Assembly (NCBI RefSeq): GCF_004771005.1 | Contig: NZ_RQHV01000062.1 | Coordinates: forward strand, 406,001-470,000 | Reading direction: 5' to 3' | DNA length: 64,000 nt | DNA from: Leptospira ilyithenensis | Lineage (GTDB): Bacteria > Spirochaetota > Leptospiria > Leptospirales > Leptospiraceae | Shown: positions 1 to 7,752 of the stretch, piece after piece | How positions within the stretch are numbered: position 1 is the stretch's first letter | Layout: each line of letters begins with the position of its first letter | Made by a program: the position numbers and the translations under genes | The notes under the pieces: generated by a model | The model's database searches: none | Told to the model about the DNA's origin: nothing | The model's input: only the letters and a program-made list of their open reading frames with translations

Positions 1-160
1 GGGAGTGGAAGGAATTTGTATGATCGGACACGGATCTTCCAGCGCCCTTGCCGTAAAAAATGCGATTAGAGTGATCACCGAGTGCGCCAAACAGAAAGTA
101 AACGAAAGAATCGCCGCAAGAATATTGGAGTTTCGCACTGTAATGGGCGATTCTATTTGA
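1..160 (+). CDS. plsX: Phosphate acyltransferase PlsX, C-terminal end (partial)
   Basis: The open frame runs in from the left edge and ends at TGA 158-160, so only about 53 codons are visible. The fragment contains [14 protein letters not shown], which matches the conserved C-terminal motif of PlsX (GHGSS followed by a helix with KNAI). PlsX converts acyl-ACP to acyl phosphate, the first step of phospholipid synthesis in most bacteria. The next gene on the same strand is fabG, 54 nt downstream, which is the usual neighbourhood for plsX. The call rests on a short fragment but the motif is distinctive. Confidence 0.8.
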   Translation, partial: GVEGICMIGHGSSSALAVKNAIRVITECAKQKVNERIAARILEFRTVMGDSI

Positions 161-214
161 TCAAAGGATTTATTTTTTAATAGAACAGTATAAATGATTA
201 GTTAGGAGAATGAG

Positions 215-976
215 ATGATTAATTTAACCGGAAAAACTGCAATTGTAACTGGTGGTGCGAGAGGGATTGGAAAAGGGACTTGTCTCAAACTTGCATCTCT
301 TGGCGCTAACATTGTAGTTGCTGACATGAACCCAGAAACGACAAAAGCAACAGCTGAAGAGTTGAAATCAAAGGGATACAAAGCGATCGCAGTGATTGGA
401 AACGTATCTGTTGAAGAAGATGCGCAAAATCTGATTGCAGCTGCTCATAAAGAATTCGGTTCCGTAGACATCCTGGTAAACAACGCCGGTATCACTCGTG
501 ATACTCTTCTTATGAGAATGAAAAAAGAACAGTGGGATGCTGTCATTGCTGTTAACCTAACAGGTACTTATCTTTGCACTCAAGCCGCAATCAAAATCAT
601 GATGAAACAGGAAAACGGCGGATCTATCATCAACCTTTCTTCCATTTCCGGAGAAAACGGTAACATCGGGCAAACAAATTATTCCGCTTCCAAAGCAGGC
701 GTAATCGGTTTTACGAAAGCCGTAGCACTGGAGATGGCTTCCCGAAAAATCAGATGCAATGCGATCGCTCCGGGATTTATCGCAACTGAAATGACGGAAG
801 CGATTCCTGAAAACATCAAAGCCGGAATGGTTGCTGCGATTCCATTGAAACGTGCTGGTCTTCCTGAAGACATCGCCAACGGGATTGCATTCCTTGCTTC
901 GGATGCTTCTTCCTTCATCACAGGCCACGTATTAGACATCAATGGTGGCGGATTTTTACCAGGCGGCGGTCACTAA
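215..976 (+). CDS. fabG: 3-oxoacyl-ACP reductase FabG
   Basis: A 253-residue short-chain dehydrogenase that reduces 3-oxoacyl-ACP to 3-hydroxyacyl-ACP with NADPH in fatty acid elongation. The cofactor glycine motif TGGARGIGKG lies at residues 12-21, NNAG at 89-92, and the catalytic Ser143-Tyr156-Lys160 set has FabG spacing. The C-terminus (LDINGGGFLPGGGH) is typical of the family. The ATG start has a strong AGGAG box 8 nt upstream. The gene follows plsX and probably belonged to a continuous plsX-fabG-acpP-rnc block that is now interrupted by minus-strand genes before acpP. Confidence 0.95.
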   Translation: MINLTGKTAIVTGGARGIGKGTCLKLASLGANIVVADMNPETTKATAEELKSKGYKAIAVIGNVSVEEDAQNLIAAAHKEFGSVDILVNNAGITRDTLLMRMKKEQWDAVIAVNLTGTYLCTQAAIKIMMKQENGGSIINLSSISGENGNIGQTNYSASKAGVIGFTKAVALEMASRKIRCNAIAPGFIATEMTEAIPENIKAGMVAAIPLKRAGLPEDIANGIAFLASDASSFITGHVLDINGGGFLPGGGH

Positions 977-995
977 GCGCTCGGCGCTGCTCGCT

Positions 996-1029
996 CTTTT
1001 TCGCGGAACATCCTGTTCCGACGAAAAAG
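996..1029 (+). terminator. Long hairpin after fabG, candidate terminator
   Basis: Bases 996-1003 (CTTTTTCG) pair with 1022-1029, and 1004-1010 pair with 1014-1020 with one bulged A, giving a stem of about 15 bp with a 3-nt loop. It begins 20 nt after the fabG stop. There is no run of T after it, so it may be a repeat or an RNA-stability element rather than a classic intrinsic terminator. Confidence 0.4.
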
Positions 1030-1182
1030 CTTCGGCCGTCCTGGCCTACGCGACCGCGAGAAGCGCCTCGCTTGCTTTTAAGAATTGTTTTTTATAAAGC
1101 ATTTTCTCAAAACAAGCGAGTAGTACTCTCGCTACTTCGATATGAGTTTCTCGCCTCCGCGAGCCAAGTTTCACTCGTTATT
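1030..1182. other. GC-rich, hairpin-rich intergenic stretch, no gene seen
   Basis: This stretch is richer in CG dinucleotides than its surroundings. It contains GGCC-gtcct-GGCC (1034-1046) and several copies of GCGAG/CTCGC that can pair with each other. No coding frame with a plausible start was found. It looks like a structured intergenic repeat at the boundary of the segment inserted between fabG and acpP. Confidence 0.4.
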
Positions 1183-1560
1183 TCATTCAAACTTTTTTGT
1201 GGCACCAAGTGTAACGTTTAGGAAAGTAGATTCCGTGTTATAACTATATCCCAAACGATAAGTCCAGATTTCGTTTAACTTGTGTTCAAGTCCCGGTTGA
1301 ACACCTCCCTTATCTCTGAAATTCAAATGTGCATCAGCGGAAGAAATATTTCCAAGAGGAGTAGGGAGCCAAGGATCTTCCAGAGTTTGGTTCGCCTTTC
1401 GAAGGTAGGATCCGTAATTGGAATAAACAAAGTCGATTGCAAACTGATTGGAATTGTTTTCTCTGATTTGCCTGGAGTCTCCCAATGGAGAAGCTAAATT
1501 CAAACCATGCCACATAATCAATGTTATCCGTTATTGGTGTTTTAAATGCAATAGAGGAAC
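1183..1560 (-). pseudogene. Eroded FadL/OmpP1-like outer-membrane transporter
   Basis: The minus strand encodes about 110 residues resembling the C-terminal part of FadL-family long-chain fatty acid porins: a strand with FVYSNYGSYL, then LEDPWLPTPLGN, then LNFRDKG, KLNEIWTYRLGYSYNT and a final VTLGATKKFE. A full FadL is over 400 residues. The upstream piece (residues like SSIAFKTPITDNIDY, up to about 1560) is in a different frame, so there is at least one frameshift, and the step from LGYSYNT straight to the last strand looks like an internal deletion. It lies immediately downstream of the terminator of the rhodanese-type lipoprotein and has no start of its own. The family assignment is from motif recognition, not a search. 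Confidence 0.55.
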
Positions 1561-1566
1561 GGCGGC

Positions 1567-1601
1567 ACAAAAAAAGCCCTCACTTGTTCAAGATGAGGGC
1601 C
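1567..1601 (-). terminator. Intrinsic terminator of the 1640-3133 lipoprotein gene
   Basis: On the minus strand GCCCTCA (1594-1600) pairs with TGAGGGC (1576-1582) around a loop that can extend the stem, followed by a run of eight T. It lies about 40 nt past the stop codon of the rhodanese-type lipoprotein gene. Confidence 0.85.
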
Positions 1602-1639
1602 AGAACATACATGAAAATCAAACTTGGAGAAATGAATGA

Positions 1640-3133
1640 TTAATATTTGTAAGCTTTATCCTCTTGGATAAACTTTTTTGTGGTTGTTGCCGTCGGATCT
1701 ATTTCCGCTGCTTGTGTGCGGGTAATATCTGCTGCGGTTCCGTTGTACCAAAGGATGCGTGATACCGTATCAGAATCCGTTCTCCATTTGAAACTGGAAG
1801 TTACCTTATTGAATTCGGAAGAAGGGTGAGTCGCCGCAACGGAAGTCCACTCCACAAGAGACCCGTCATAGAAAGCGGTAGGATAACCCAATACATTCAG
1901 TGCGGCAAATCCGTTTACTTGCGCTTCAAAGTTGGTTCGACATTGGGAAATTACCGTTTTTCCTGCTATATAACCCTTGTTTGTAAATATTGTTTTTAAA
2001 CTGTCTTTAGAAACAAATTTGAATCCGGTTGTGGAATCACCAAGTAAATCTACCCAAGGGAAATCAACGGCTCCTTTGATTCCGCCTTCAAATAATACGA
2101 ATTTTTGGGCGGGGTTTGCCGCAGCATTAGGTGCTCCTGAAAATCCCCAGGAAGTTGTAATGAAATAAGCACCGGGGGTTCCGATCGTAGTCACCGTCCC
2201 ATTGAACTGAGCGGAAGGACGCGCATCTATAAGAAACTGTGTGCTTGTAATTCCCGAGAGACTTGCTTTCAAATCGGATTTTGCAATTTCATAAATATCT
2301 TCCAGTCCGAGAGTAAGAGCGGTATTGTCTACACGAAGTTGTTTTACCGAAAATCCGCTGTTGTTATTCGGAATCGTAGAACGTGTGCTAGATAGAAGAC
2401 TCGCGTTATTGAAATTTTTGTAAAGGTTACCGTTTAAGATGGCGAGATGTTTGATGTCTGCACCCCAATAACGCAACCAATACACTCCGCGAGCAATGTC
2501 TTGTACTCCACTGGCATAGGTTCCTTTGTTGGCAGCGGTATCGTAAGCTACTTGTGTTCCACCGGTCGCACTTCCGCTGATCAGAGTGGTTGTTGTCCCG
2601 ACTGCAAATACTACTAAATCTTTACTCAGGTCGATTCCAAATGCTTTCAGCCATTCATCCACATAGGTTCCGTTTGCTTGGTAACGAACTGAATTTTTAA
2701 TTAGCCCGGAATCTCTGGTTTGGTTGAAACGAAAGTTGGAAGTTCCTCCTGTTTGGTAGTCATCCAAATGATAGACATAGACGCCTTTTGCGGCATCTGC
2801 TTTTATATAAGAACCTTTTGTGCCGGGCTCATAACGATCTGCAGCATCAGTTTGTAGAATGATCAATTTTCCTGAAATATGGGAAGGTTTGTTTGCAGTC
2901 CAGTCACTCACCCAAGTTTCCAATTTTGATGCTTCGATCAGTCCGTATTCGTTTTTGGTATAATCCGCATTCGATTCGTTTACCAGATCACTTACCGAGT
3001 TGACTTTAATTCCATTGCTTAGATACAAAACTGCTGCAAGCAAAGCTGTATTGTCCTCATCCTTTTCCTTACAGGCAAACCCCAAAAAGGCAAAAGCCAA
3101 GAGTAGGCTCGTTAATATCGATATTTTTTTCAT
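1640..3133 (-). CDS. Rhodanese-type lipoprotein, paralogue 1
   Basis: A 497-residue predicted lipoprotein with signal peptide and lipobox ending at Cys21 (LGFAC). Two rhodanese-like halves can be traced. The N-terminal half starts with a family motif (VNSVSDLVNES, then YGLIEASKLE) and has WLRYWGADIKHLAILNG, like the strand and loop before a rhodanese active site. The C-terminal half has the Cys-loop SQCRTNFEA with Cys398 as presumed persulfide carrier. Paralogues lie at 22631-24118 and 25603-27054. Rhodaneses move sulfane sulfur between donors and thiophilic acceptors; the substrate here is unknown. The start has a GAGT-type box and the gene has its own promoter-like element (3213-3242) and terminator. 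It sits alone between fabG and acpP on the opposite strand. Confidence 0.75.
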   Translation of the reverse strand: MKKISILTSLLLAFAFLGFACKEKDEDNTALLAAVLYLSNGIKVNSVSDLVNESNADYTKNEYGLIEASKLETWVSDWTANKPSHISGKLIILQTDAADRYEPGTKGSYIKADAAKGVYVYHLDDYQTGGTSNFRFNQTRDSGLIKNSVRYQANGTYVDEWLKAFGIDLSKDLVVFAVGTTTTLISGSATGGTQVAYDTAANKGTYASGVQDIARGVYWLRYWGADIKHLAILNGNLYKNFNNASLLSSTRSTIPNNNSGFSVKQLRVDNTALTLGLEDIYEIAKSDLKASLSGITSTQFLIDARPSAQFNGTVTTIGTPGAYFITTSWGFSGAPNAAANPAQKFVLFEGGIKGAVDFPWVDLLGDSTTGFKFVSKDSLKTIFTNKGYIAGKTVISQCRTNFEAQVNGFAALNVLGYPTAFYDGSLVEWTSVAATHPSSEFNKVTSSFKWRTDSDTVSRILWYNGTAADITRTQAAEIDPTATTTKKFIQEDKAYKY

Positions 3134-3551
3134 GATTTTGACTCCTGATGATTTAAAATCACCTTTTTTTTCTATATTTCGGATAGAGTGATTACATTAA
3201 TATATAAAATTCATGATAACAGATTATTAATCTACTATTACGGATCACGGTATTGGAAAATAGTCTAATTGGCTAATCAGCGAAGGAAATGGATGAAGGA
3301 ATTGGTCTTGAAATCTTCAATTTATAAGGGTTTTAGGATCTTTTTGGCTTAGCACAATAAAACGAAACATATAATATTAGTTAAACGATGGCAATTTTAT
3401 GGCTCTTGCAACAATTAGAAAATAATCTATTTAGACTTGCCAAAAATTCCGACAATTCCATTTTAAAAAAACGCTGGGCACTTCCGTGTGTGCTGGCGAA
3501 AACAATTAAACATTTTGTCCCAGTAGTTGGGGCATAAGCCTGGAGGAACAC
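3134..3551. other. 418-nt divergent intergenic region (lipoprotein / acpP)
   Basis: AT-rich region with no credible gene. The left part carries the promoter-like element of the lipoprotein gene (3213-3242). The right part is the leader of acpP: a small CCC/GGGG hairpin (about 3520-3535) directly before the strong GGAGG box at 3542-3546. A weak TTGCCA hexamer at 3437-3442 could be a -35 for acpP, but no good -10 follows. Confidence 0.4.
3213..3242 (-). promoter_or_regulatory. Promoter-like element shared by the rhodanese/cytochrome units (copy 1)
   Basis: Read on the minus strand it is CGTAATAGTAGA, with GTAATA in the -35 position, a 17-nt spacer, and TATCAT (plus-strand 3213-3218) as a -10-like hexamer. 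The same arrangement occurs at 20886-20914, 25497-25525 and 27160-27188. It lies about 80 nt upstream of the start of the 1640-3133 gene. Confidence 0.45.
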
Positions 3552-3785
3552 ATGGCAGATTTCGAAAAAATTAAGTCAATCATCGTTGAACAACTTGGTG
3601 TTGATGAGTCAGAAGTAAATATCGATGCTCATTTCATCAATGATCTCGGTGCGGACTCTCTTGATACAGTTGAATTAGTTATGGCTCTTGAAGAAGAGTT
3701 TGGTGTGGAAATTTCTGACGAAATCGCAGAAAAAATCCAAACAGTTGGCGATGTAATCAAACACATCGATTCACTTAAACAGTAA
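3552..3785 (+). CDS. acpP: Acyl carrier protein
   Basis: A 77-residue acidic four-helix protein. The motif [10 protein letters not shown] contains Ser36, the site where 4'-phosphopantetheine is attached, so the holo-protein carries acyl chains through fatty acid synthesis and for LpxD downstream in this window. Length and sequence are typical of bacterial AcpP. The start ATG is preceded by a strong GGAGG box. The gene is followed by an intrinsic terminator, so it is probably expressed mostly as its own short transcript. Confidence 0.97.
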   Translation: MADFEKIKSIIVEQLGVDESEVNIDAHFINDLGADSLDTVELVMALEEEFGVEISDEIAEKIQTVGDVIKHIDSLKQ

Positions 3786-3800
3786 TTCCCAATTTTAAAA

Positions 3801-3835
3801 CCGGGTTTCCTCTCAAAAGGGGAACCCGGATTTTT
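3801..3835 (+). terminator. Intrinsic terminator after acpP
   Basis: CCGGGTTTCC (3801-3810) pairs with the complementary arm ending at 3829, making an 11-bp stem with a 7-nt loop followed by ATTTTT. The stop codon of acpP is 16 nt upstream. The presumed rnc start is only 8 nt downstream. Confidence 0.9.
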
Positions 3836-3842
3836 CCCGCCT

Positions 3843-4583
3843 TTGCACCATTCCCACTCTTATCACGATTCTAAAAATTGGCAAAATCCGGCCAGACTTG
3901 GAGAACTGAACTCTATTCAGTCTCTTACAGATACAAAGTTCAAAGATCTTAAAATCCTTCACCAAGCATTTGTTCATAGATCCTTTGCCAATGAACTGGA
4001 TAGGGATCATCTGGACAATGAACGATTGGAATTTTTAGGCGATTCCATCCTGGGATTACTTGCGGCGGATTATCTTTATCGTTCTCTTCCCAAAGGAAAG
4101 GAAGGAAAGCTCGCAAAATTAAAAAGTAAAATCGTATCTGCTCCGGCCATCGCAGCCATTGCCCGTAAATATAAATTCAATCAATTTCTGTTGCTTGGAA
4201 AAGGTGAAAAGGAAAAAGGAGAATTCAATACCAATCTCCAAGCGGATTGTTTCGAAGCATTCCTCGGCGCTCTTTATTTGGACCAAGGTTTGGAGGAATG
4301 CAGGCGATTTTTGGAACCTAACTTCAAGAATATGGAACAATTGTTGGATGAAGTGGAAGAAACGAAAGATTTCAAAACTATTTTACAGGAACATTGCCAG
4401 AAAAAGTGGAAGAAAATTCCGATCTATGAAGTAATGAAAGAAGAAGGCCCTGATCACGAAAAATTGTTTTTGATTGCAGTCTCTTTGGATCATGTATTCC
4501 AAACGGAAGGCAGAGGAAAAAACAAACGTTCTGCAGAACAAAATGCAGCAAAGCTGGCTTTATCTAAATTGGGTTTATTATGA
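3843..4583 (+). CDS. rnc: Ribonuclease III
   Basis: A 246-residue double-strand-specific endoribonuclease that processes rRNA precursors and structured RNAs. The catalytic signature NERLEFLGDS lies at residues 59-68 with metal ligands Glu60/Glu63/Asp67, and the second acidic pair is Asp135 and Glu138 (ADCFEAF). The dsRNA-binding domain occupies roughly 175-246 (ILQEHCQKKW to KLALSKLGLL). The only start codon that leaves a complete N-terminal helix is TTG at 3843. It has no good ribosome binding site and lies just after the acpP terminator, so the exact start and promoter are uncertain. The stop overlaps the NUDIX start (ATGA), so these genes are translationally linked. Confidence 0.9.
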   Translation: MHHSHSYHDSKNWQNPARLGELNSIQSLTDTKFKDLKILHQAFVHRSFANELDRDHLDNERLEFLGDSILGLLAADYLYRSLPKGKEGKLAKLKSKIVSAPAIAAIARKYKFNQFLLLGKGEKEKGEFNTNLQADCFEAFLGALYLDQGLEECRRFLEPNFKNMEQLLDEVEETKDFKTILQEHCQKKWKKIPIYEVMKEEGPDHEKLFLIAVSLDHVFQTEGRGKNKRSAEQNAAKLALSKLGLL

Positions 4584-5044
4584 TTGATTTTTTGTTTAAA
4601 AAGAAAGGATTGCGAGTTCGGGTCGCTGCCCTCATCCAAGATAAAAAAGGGAAGGTGCTACTCATCCAACAGACAAAAAAAGGACAGGGGTATTGGCTGC
4701 TCCCCGGCGGTGGAATTGAGTTTGGAGAATCTGCCGAAGAAGCGCTGCAAAGAGAATTGAAAGAAGAGTTGGAATTGGATGTGATTTCCTCGGCATTTTT
4801 ATTATTGAACGAATCCATTGATCCCAAAAAACAAAGGCACCTGATCCAATTGGTATTTCAAGTGAAGGTAAAGGATCAAGTTCCCAAAATCAATCCTCAA
4901 GAAAAAGCCATCTCCGGGTTCGGGTATTTCACATTTGAAGAATTGCAAAGGCTGGATCTTCGACCCGATATCAAAGAATATTTCAAAGGTAAAAAAAGAT
5001 CCCTTTCTACGTATGTACCGAGCAAATGGGTAGCTGAGTCATGA
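4580..5044 (+). CDS. NUDIX hydrolase
   Basis: A 154-residue hydrolase of nucleoside-diphosphate-linked compounds. The Nudix box begins at Gly44 (GGGIEFGE) and continues to QRELKEELEL (57-66), with the Mg-binding REx2EE acids Glu59, Glu62 and Glu63; the usual Gly of EExG is Glu65 here. LPGGGIEFGE is typical of the MutT-like branch, but the substrate cannot be predicted. The gene overlaps rnc by 4 nt at its start and aroB by 4 nt at its end (both ATGA), placing it inside the rnc-aroB operon. Confidence 0.85.
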   Translation: MIDFLFKKKGLRVRVAALIQDKKGKVLLIQQTKKGQGYWLLPGGGIEFGESAEEALQRELKEELELDVISSAFLLLNESIDPKKQRHLIQLVFQVKVKDQVPKINPQEKAISGFGYFTFEELQRLDLRPDIKEYFKGKKRSLSTYVPSKWVAES

Positions 5045-6141
5045 TATTGCAATCAAGAACAGTGGAAGGCACAGGTTTCCAATACCCGGTGGAACTTCAT
5101 GAAGATCTCGCGGGATTTCGTGAAAAATTGGAAGCTCTGAAGAAAGTTTCCCGCTTCATCATCATCACAAATAGAGACATTGCAGGCATTTACGAAAAAT
5201 ATCTGATCAAGGAAATTCGATCGATCAAAGTTCCTTATCATATTATCTATGTTAAGGCGGGCGAAAAAAATAAACATATCGACCGATTGAAGAAAGTTTT
5301 TCATGAAATGGTGAAACAGGATACGGATAGAAAAGCGGTCATCATTGCTTTCGGCGGAGGGGTGATCGGAGACTTTGCCGGGTTTGTCGCCGCTACTTAT
5401 CAGCGTGGAATTCGATTTATTCAAGTTCCCACCACTTTGCTAGCTTGTGTGGATTCTTCCGTGGGTGGAAAAGTCGCAGTCAATCTTGACTTAGGCAAGA
5501 ATATGGTTGGAGCATTTCATCAACCGGAATTTGTTTTTGCTCCTTTGTTTACATTATCCACTTTACCTTCCAGAGAATGGAGTTGCGGAATTGCGGAGAT
5601 CGTCAAACACGCGTTTCTTTCCGGAGGAGATTTTTTAGAGAAAATTTCCCGAATGCAAAGATCCGATTTTTCTCCCGAATCGGAAATACTCCGTTATTCG
5701 ATTGATGAATCCGTCCGGTTTAAGGCGAAAATCGTTTCTCAGGATGAAAGAGAAGCGGGAGTCCGCGCGATTTTGAATTTAGGCCATACTACAGGGCATG
5801 CGATCGAGTCTTTGACCAAGTATTCCAAATACTCTCACGGAGAGGCAGTTGCCATGGGACTTGTGACGGCGCTTTTACTCTCGGAACGCGTAATTGGTTT
5901 CCCTCGTGAAAAACTGCAAAAAGCGATTCACATTATGAAATCTCTCGGGCTTCCCCGCAGCATCAAAGAAAACCCCTCCAAAATCATAGAACATATGGAA
6001 CATGACAAAAAGAGAGACGGTGATACTTTAAATTTCGTATTATTGGAAGACTTCGGCAAATACAAGTTTGGTGTTCCTATAGAAAGAGATTTGGTTTTGG
6101 AAATTCTTAAATTTCAAAAAGGTTGGGATGAACTTGGGTGA
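5041..6141 (+). CDS. aroB: 3-dehydroquinate synthase
   Basis: A 366-residue enzyme that converts DAHP to 3-dehydroquinate in the shikimate pathway using NAD and a metal ion. The nucleotide motif GGGVIGDFAGF is followed by VPTTLLACVDSSVGGK, and the metal ligands are found in GIAEIVKHAFL (Glu), LNLGHTTGHAIE (His) and YSHGEAVAMG (His). Length is normal. The ATG overlaps the NUDIX stop, and the 3' end overlaps the start of the MscS gene by 14 nt, so it lies in one operon from rnc to at least the MORN-like lipoprotein. Confidence 0.95.
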   Translation: MILQSRTVEGTGFQYPVELHEDLAGFREKLEALKKVSRFIIITNRDIAGIYEKYLIKEIRSIKVPYHIIYVKAGEKNKHIDRLKKVFHEMVKQDTDRKAVIIAFGGGVIGDFAGFVAATYQRGIRFIQVPTTLLACVDSSVGGKVAVNLDLGKNMVGAFHQPEFVFAPLFTLSTLPSREWSCGIAEIVKHAFLSGGDFLEKISRMQRSDFSPESEILRYSIDESVRFKAKIVSQDEREAGVRAILNLGHTTGHAIESLTKYSKYSHGEAVAMGLVTALLLSERVIGFPREKLQKAIHIMKSLGLPRSIKENPSKIIEHMEHDKKRDGDTLNFVLLEDFGKYKFGVPIERDLVLEILKFQKGWDELG

Positions 6142-7033
6142 AAACATAAAAGAATTTTATCTCGAACTGAACCCTTTCCGTTTGGTTCTGGATACGCATA
6201 GAGGATTTTCCGCAACCATAATCCTCTTCGCTTATATGTTGCTATTTGCAATATTGATATATAAGATTACGATGATTGTTTTGGAAAGGATTCGCCCTGC
6301 AAAAGATCCGGGACATGAATACAACCGGAGAAAAGTTTTACGCACCGGTTATCTCGGGTTTTTTATAATCATCTATCTCCCTATTATTTTTTCCAGTCTT
6401 CAATTGTTACCAACTGTTCTTGGTTTGGCGGGAGCCGGTATCGTTATTTCCCTAAAAGAAGTTTGGCTCAATATGGTCGGTTGGTTTATGATCATGGGAG
6501 GAAACGGTTTTAAAGTGGGTGATCGGATTGAGATTGATAATGTCAAAGGAGATGTAGTCAACATCGGTTTTTTAAAATTCAGCCTGCTTGAAATTTCGGG
6601 AGATCCGAAGGCAGAGCAGTCAACTAACAGACTCATTCATTTTCCCAATTTTAATATTGTTTTACATCGATTTTTTTTGGTATCGGATGCTATGGATTTT
6701 GTTTGGGATGAATTTAAAATTTCCCTCACCGTGGATTCGGATTGGGAGAAAGCCGAAAAGATCTGCAATCATATTTTACATGAAGAACTGGTCCTTGCAC
6801 CGGAACTGGTAGATGAAAAAATAAGAGAACTATCAAAAAACTATCTTGTGAGACTGGGAAAATCCACTCCCATAGTGTATACTTCTTTGGAACCGGAAGG
6901 CTATATACTATTGTCGCTTCGTTATTTGACCCCCATTCGATCCAAGCGACTCAACCGAATTCTAATTTCAAAAGAAATACTGAGACAATTTAAGAATGAA
7001 ACTGAAATCTATTTTATCCAACCTAAAAGATAA
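6128..7033 (+). CDS. MscS-family mechanosensitive channel
   Basis: A 301-residue inner-membrane protein. Three hydrophobic segments are visible near residues 26-48, 74-92 and 95-125. The last is the pore-lining helix of MscS type (VLGLAGAGIVISLKEVWLN), followed by the beta domain with GGNGFKVGDRIEI and HFPNFNIV. Such channels open on membrane tension and release solutes during osmotic downshift. The gene overlaps aroB by 14 nt and the following lipoprotein gene by 38 nt. Confidence 0.85.
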   Translation: MNLGENIKEFYLELNPFRLVLDTHRGFSATIILFAYMLLFAILIYKITMIVLERIRPAKDPGHEYNRRKVLRTGYLGFFIIIYLPIIFSSLQLLPTVLGLAGAGIVISLKEVWLNMVGWFMIMGGNGFKVGDRIEIDNVKGDVVNIGFLKFSLLEISGDPKAEQSTNRLIHFPNFNIVLHRFFLVSDAMDFVWDEFKISLTVDSDWEKAEKICNHILHEELVLAPELVDEKIRELSKNYLVRLGKSTPIVYTSLEPEGYILLSLRYLTPIRSKRLNRILISKEILRQFKNETEIYFIQPKR

Positions 7034-7742
7034 TACATTTGTATCTTACCTTTTCCAACTCGTATTCATTATGGGCCTTAGTTTTGTTTTGTCCCCTTGC
7101 AAAGGAAAAGGGGAAAGACCGAAAGAAATACCCGAGTCCGCCAGATACAATCGCAAAGCGAATGTGTATACTGCGGTAGTAGACGGAAAGGAAATGGGTT
7201 GGTTCGAGACTGGAGCCCTTGTTTCCAAAACCGAAGTCAATGAGTTCGGAATTGCAAATGGAAAGTCGGAAAGATACGAATATCAAACGGGAACTGTCAT
7301 TGCCACCGGAGAATACAAACTTATGGAGCGAACGGGAGTTTGGCGATGGAGCTTCTCCGACGGACTTCCGTATTATGAAATGAATTTTACACCAGGGGCT
7401 CGCAAAAAACAATTTTGGATGTCCGTTTTGGAATGGGGAAATGAAAACGGACCGTATGTCCGTTACTTTAAGAACGGGAGAGTCAGCGAACGGGGATTTT
7501 ACGACGGCGGAAACCGCGCAGGTGATTGGGTGAAATATTATCCTGATACTAAGATAGAATCCAAAGGTTCCTATCTGGCGGATAAAAAAGTGAGCGAGTG
7601 GTTTTATTATTATCCGGACGGAAAAAAGGAAGCTTACGAGCGTTTTACAGAAGAAGGGGAGCTGGAATACAGAGCTACTTATTATCCGAACGGAAACGTT
7701 TGGTGCGAAACCAAAAGAACGAACGATTCCGTTTGTATCTGA
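6996..7742 (+). CDS. Lipoprotein with MORN/YwqK-like repeats
   Basis: A 248-residue predicted lipoprotein with a long N-terminal region and lipobox LSPC at Cys35. The mature part contains repeats of about 23 residues with the pattern G-x-W/Y-x-x-Y/W-x-x-G (GPYVRYFKNGRVSERGFY, GDWVKYYPDTKIESKG, SEWFYYYPDGKKEAY, YYPNGNVWCE). This is the MORN_2/YwqK-type pattern, beta hairpins of mostly unknown role. The start lies inside the MscS gene, so translation is probably coupled. The protein is likely anchored on the periplasmic side of a membrane; its partner is unknown. Confidence 0.7.
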   Translation: MKLKSILSNLKDNTFVSYLFQLVFIMGLSFVLSPCKGKGERPKEIPESARYNRKANVYTAVVDGKEMGWFETGALVSKTEVNEFGIANGKSERYEYQTGTVIATGEYKLMERTGVWRWSFSDGLPYYEMNFTPGARKKQFWMSVLEWGNENGPYVRYFKNGRVSERGFYDGGNRAGDWVKYYPDTKIESKGSYLADKKVSEWFYYYPDGKKEAYERFTEEGELEYRATYYPNGNVWCETKRTNDSVCI

Positions 7743-7752
7743 ATATTAAAAC

